A stretch of 64,000 nt of DNA from Sphingobium sp. TCM1. GTDB taxonomy: Bacteria > Pseudomonadota > Alphaproteobacteria > Sphingomonadales > Sphingomonadaceae. Under the pieces are notes generated by a model that made no database searches, was not told the origin of the DNA, and saw nothing but the letters and a program-made list of their open reading frames with translations. Shown piece by piece: positions 62,676-64,000 of the stretch. Location: positions 248,001 to 312,000 of the forward strand of contig NZ_LXVX01000011.1 in NCBI RefSeq assembly GCF_001650725.1. Direction: 5' to 3'. Every line of letters begins with the position of its first letter. Within the stretch, counting starts at the first letter, position 1. Made by a program: the position numbers and the translations under genes.

Positions 62676-63557
62676 TCAGGCACCGGCCCTGGTCAGATAT
62701 TTCGCCCGCAGGCTGGCGATCTTCACATCGTCCAGGCCCAGCTTCTCGCGATAATAGCCTTTCATGCCGCCGGGATAGGCTTCCATCGTGGCGAAGGCGG
62801 CCTCGATATAATGGCGGTCGACGCCCATCAACGCCTTGACCGCCTCTGGCGGCAGCTTGCGGAACATGGCCATGTTGGGATCATCCGCCTTCATCGCCTG
62901 CGGCCGGAAATGGGCGTTGGACAGAAGATAGTCCTGGATCACCGTTTCCCGATCGACGCCCAGCACCGACAGCAGGATGGCGGCGGCGACCCCCGTTCGG
63001 TCCTTGCCCGCCGAGCAGTTGAACGCCACCGCCCCGTCGGTCGCGAGCAGCTGCTCGAACAGCGTGCGATACTGGTCGGCGAACAGGTTGGGGATGTCCC
63101 GATAGAGCGTGGCCATCACCTTGCTTACTTCCTCACCGGTCTGGTCGGGCTTGAGCAAGGCGTTCATGAACATGCCATGCTCCATCGCATAGTCGCGCGA
63201 CAGCACGGTCGGCTTTGCTGTCGCGGGCCAGTTCACCGGCTCGGCGGTGCGTTCGCGGGTGTCGCGAAAGTCTACCACCGTCTTGAGGTCATGCGCGGCG
63301 AGCCAGGCGAAGTCCTTTTCGGTCAGGCGCGACATCGCGCCCGACCGGTAGATCCTGTCCCATTTCACCACCCGCCCATCGGCAGTGCGATAGCCGCCCA
63401 GATCGCGGAAATTCTGCCCGCCCTCCAGTGGCAGAAGCCGGTCGTGCGCGGACGTCGCGATGGCAGGAACGGGCGCGGCCTGGGGCTGGCCGAAGGCGGG
63501 AACCGCCATGGCCAACCCGATCGCCAGAAGCGGTAAACAACGGAAAAAGCGCATCAT
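62676..63557 (-). CDS. Secreted tyrosine/dual-specificity phosphatase
   Basis: 293 residues. Signal peptide CLPLLAIGLAMAVPAFGQ. The phosphatase loop C-x5-R is FNCSAGKDRTGVAAA (Cys181, Arg187), with GGQNFRDLGGYRTADGRVVK and RIYRSGAMSRLT upstream, the PF13350-type tyrosine phosphatase pattern. Members act on phosphotyrosine or phosphoinositides. Export of such an enzyme beside a TonB-dependent receptor on the same strand suggests it frees phosphate or processes a nutrient; the function is not known. Confidence 0.87.
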   Translation of the reverse strand: MMRFFRCLPLLAIGLAMAVPAFGQPQAAPVPAIATSAHDRLLPLEGGQNFRDLGGYRTADGRVVKWDRIYRSGAMSRLTEKDFAWLAAHDLKTVVDFRDTRERTAEPVNWPATAKPTVLSRDYAMEHGMFMNALLKPDQTGEEVSKVMATLYRDIPNLFADQYRTLFEQLLATDGAVAFNCSAGKDRTGVAAAILLSVLGVDRETVIQDYLLSNAHFRPQAMKADDPNMAMFRKLPPEAVKALMGVDRHYIEAAFATMEAYPGGMKGYYREKLGLDDVKIASLRAKYLTRAGA

Positions 63558-63572
63558 ATTGGTCCTTCTGGT

Positions 63573-64000
63573 TCAGAGCGCGAAGCGGATGCCGAACATG
63601 TAGCGGCGGCCGACCTGTTCGACTTCGGTGGGTCTGGACTCATCATCCTCATAAGCCATGTAGATGGCGTCGGTGAGGTTGGTGGCGTCGGCGAACAGGG
63701 TCAGATTGTCATTGACCGCATAGCGGACCGACACGTCCAGATTGTCATAGCCCTTGCGATATTCGCCGCTGCCCAGGCCGCCCAGCGTGTCGAGCCAGTC
63801 GCTGCGCCACTGATAGCTGACGCGCGCCGACAGGCCATATTTCTCATAGTAGAAGGAGCCATTGAGCACGGTGTCGGACAGCCCCTGGAAGGGCAGTTTC
63901 TTCGCCGTCGACGTGTCGAAATGACCGCCCAGCAGCGCGATATTGCCCTGCACGCCAAAGCCGTCCAGCGGCGACGGCAGGAAGCTGAACTGCTGCTGAT
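63573..64000 (-). CDS. TonB-dependent receptor, C-terminal part (5' end outside window)
   Basis: The frame is open to the right window edge; about 142 C-terminal residues are visible. Barrel strands typical of these receptors: YYEKYGLSARVSYQWRSDWL, YDNLDVSVRYAVNDNLTLF, ATNLTDAIYMAYEDD, ending GRRYMFGIRFAL. The N-terminal plug lies beyond 64000. It is upstream of the phosphatase gene by 15 bases, probably one operon. Substrate unknown. Confidence 0.88.
   Translation of the reverse strand, partial: QQQFSFLPSPLDGFGVQGNIALLGGHFDTSTAKKLPFQGLSDTVLNGSFYYEKYGLSARVSYQWRSDWLDTLGGLGSGEYRKGYDNLDVSVRYAVNDNLTLFADATNLTDAIYMAYEDDESRPTEVEQVGRRYMFGIRFAL

Noticed and set aside
1..64000. CRISPR array, prophage, integrase/attachment sites or replication origin
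   Set aside because: No regularly spaced repeats, phage genes, integrase gene, tRNA-associated att repeats or DnaA-box cluster were seen.

Overview
The window is GC-rich DNA that reads like a chromosome segment of a sphingomonad-type alphaproteobacterium (Sphingobium, Sphingomonas or Novosphingobium-like). This is inferred from the four TonB-dependent receptors with Sphingomonas-style plugs, FixLJ, an OmpW-family protein, OprB-like porin, tightly packed ATGA-overlapping operons and several secreted carbohydrate- and peptide-degrading enzymes. No rRNA, tRNA, CRISPR array or phage genes were seen. The species is not determined.

Layout. 0-3.7 kb: 3' end of an oligogalacturonate lyase gene and a TonB-dependent receptor (TBDR). 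3.7-11.1 kb: a complete histidine-utilisation locus, hutC-hutF divergent from hutI-hutH-hutG-hutU, with a HutC-like operator between them. 11.1-14.0 kb: an MFS permease and a secreted beta-helix protein. 14.1-15.4 kb: a nickel/cobalt permease with a textbook NikR operator and a convergent nikR whose metal-site residues are altered. 15.5-18.7 kb: oxygen-sensor pair fixLJ, a small unknown protein and ompW with two FixK/FNR-like boxes. 19.2-28.7 kb: a lower-GC exopolysaccharide-like island (UbiA prenyltransferase, HAD phosphatase, decayed IS66 transposase, SMR-like transporter, Wzc-like protein, polytopic membrane protein, polysaccharide-lyase-like protein, Wzy-like polymerase). 28.7-29.6 kb: gene-poor debris. 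29.6-31.1 kb: hemN with an upstream FNR/FixK box, and a small secreted Cys protein.

31.1-37.2 kb is a probable D-glutamate / N-acyl-D-amino acid utilisation module: DAACS symporter, DgcA-like racemase, DgcN-like (DUF1611) acetyltransferase, LysR regulator and an exported D-aminoacylase; two copies of GCTAT-N11-ATAGGC lie in front of the dgcN operon and between lysR and the deacylase. 37.5-45.7 kb: PHB-depolymerase-like esterase, TBDR, Tat-exported penicillin-acylase-type hydrolase and a PBP4-type DacB. 45.8-54.9 kb: peptidoglycan-sugar catabolism, murQ-nagR-ampG-serine hydrolase divergent from nagB-II-nagA-dld-nagK. D-lactate dehydrogenase fits as the step that consumes the lactate released by MurQ. 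Together the 31-55 kb stretch looks specialised for scavenging cell-wall material (amino sugars, D-lactate, D-Glu).

55.0-57.9 kb: a TPP riboswitch in front of a TBDR and tenA, i.e. thiamin/pyrimidine salvage. 58.1-59.4 kb: an OprB-like porin with a single-base frameshift, preceded by a perfect 22-bp palindrome. 59.4-64.0 kb: ThuA-domain protein, PL11 rhamnogalacturonan lyase, secreted tyrosine phosphatase and the 3' end of another TBDR; this pectin theme matches the oligogalacturonate lyase at the left edge.

The candidates for under-described biology are the D-Glu module with its paired LysR sites, the NikR with a lost nickel site but an intact operator, and the UbiA-HAD-SMR-EPS island that may make a polyprenyl-phosphate-linked pentose donor.
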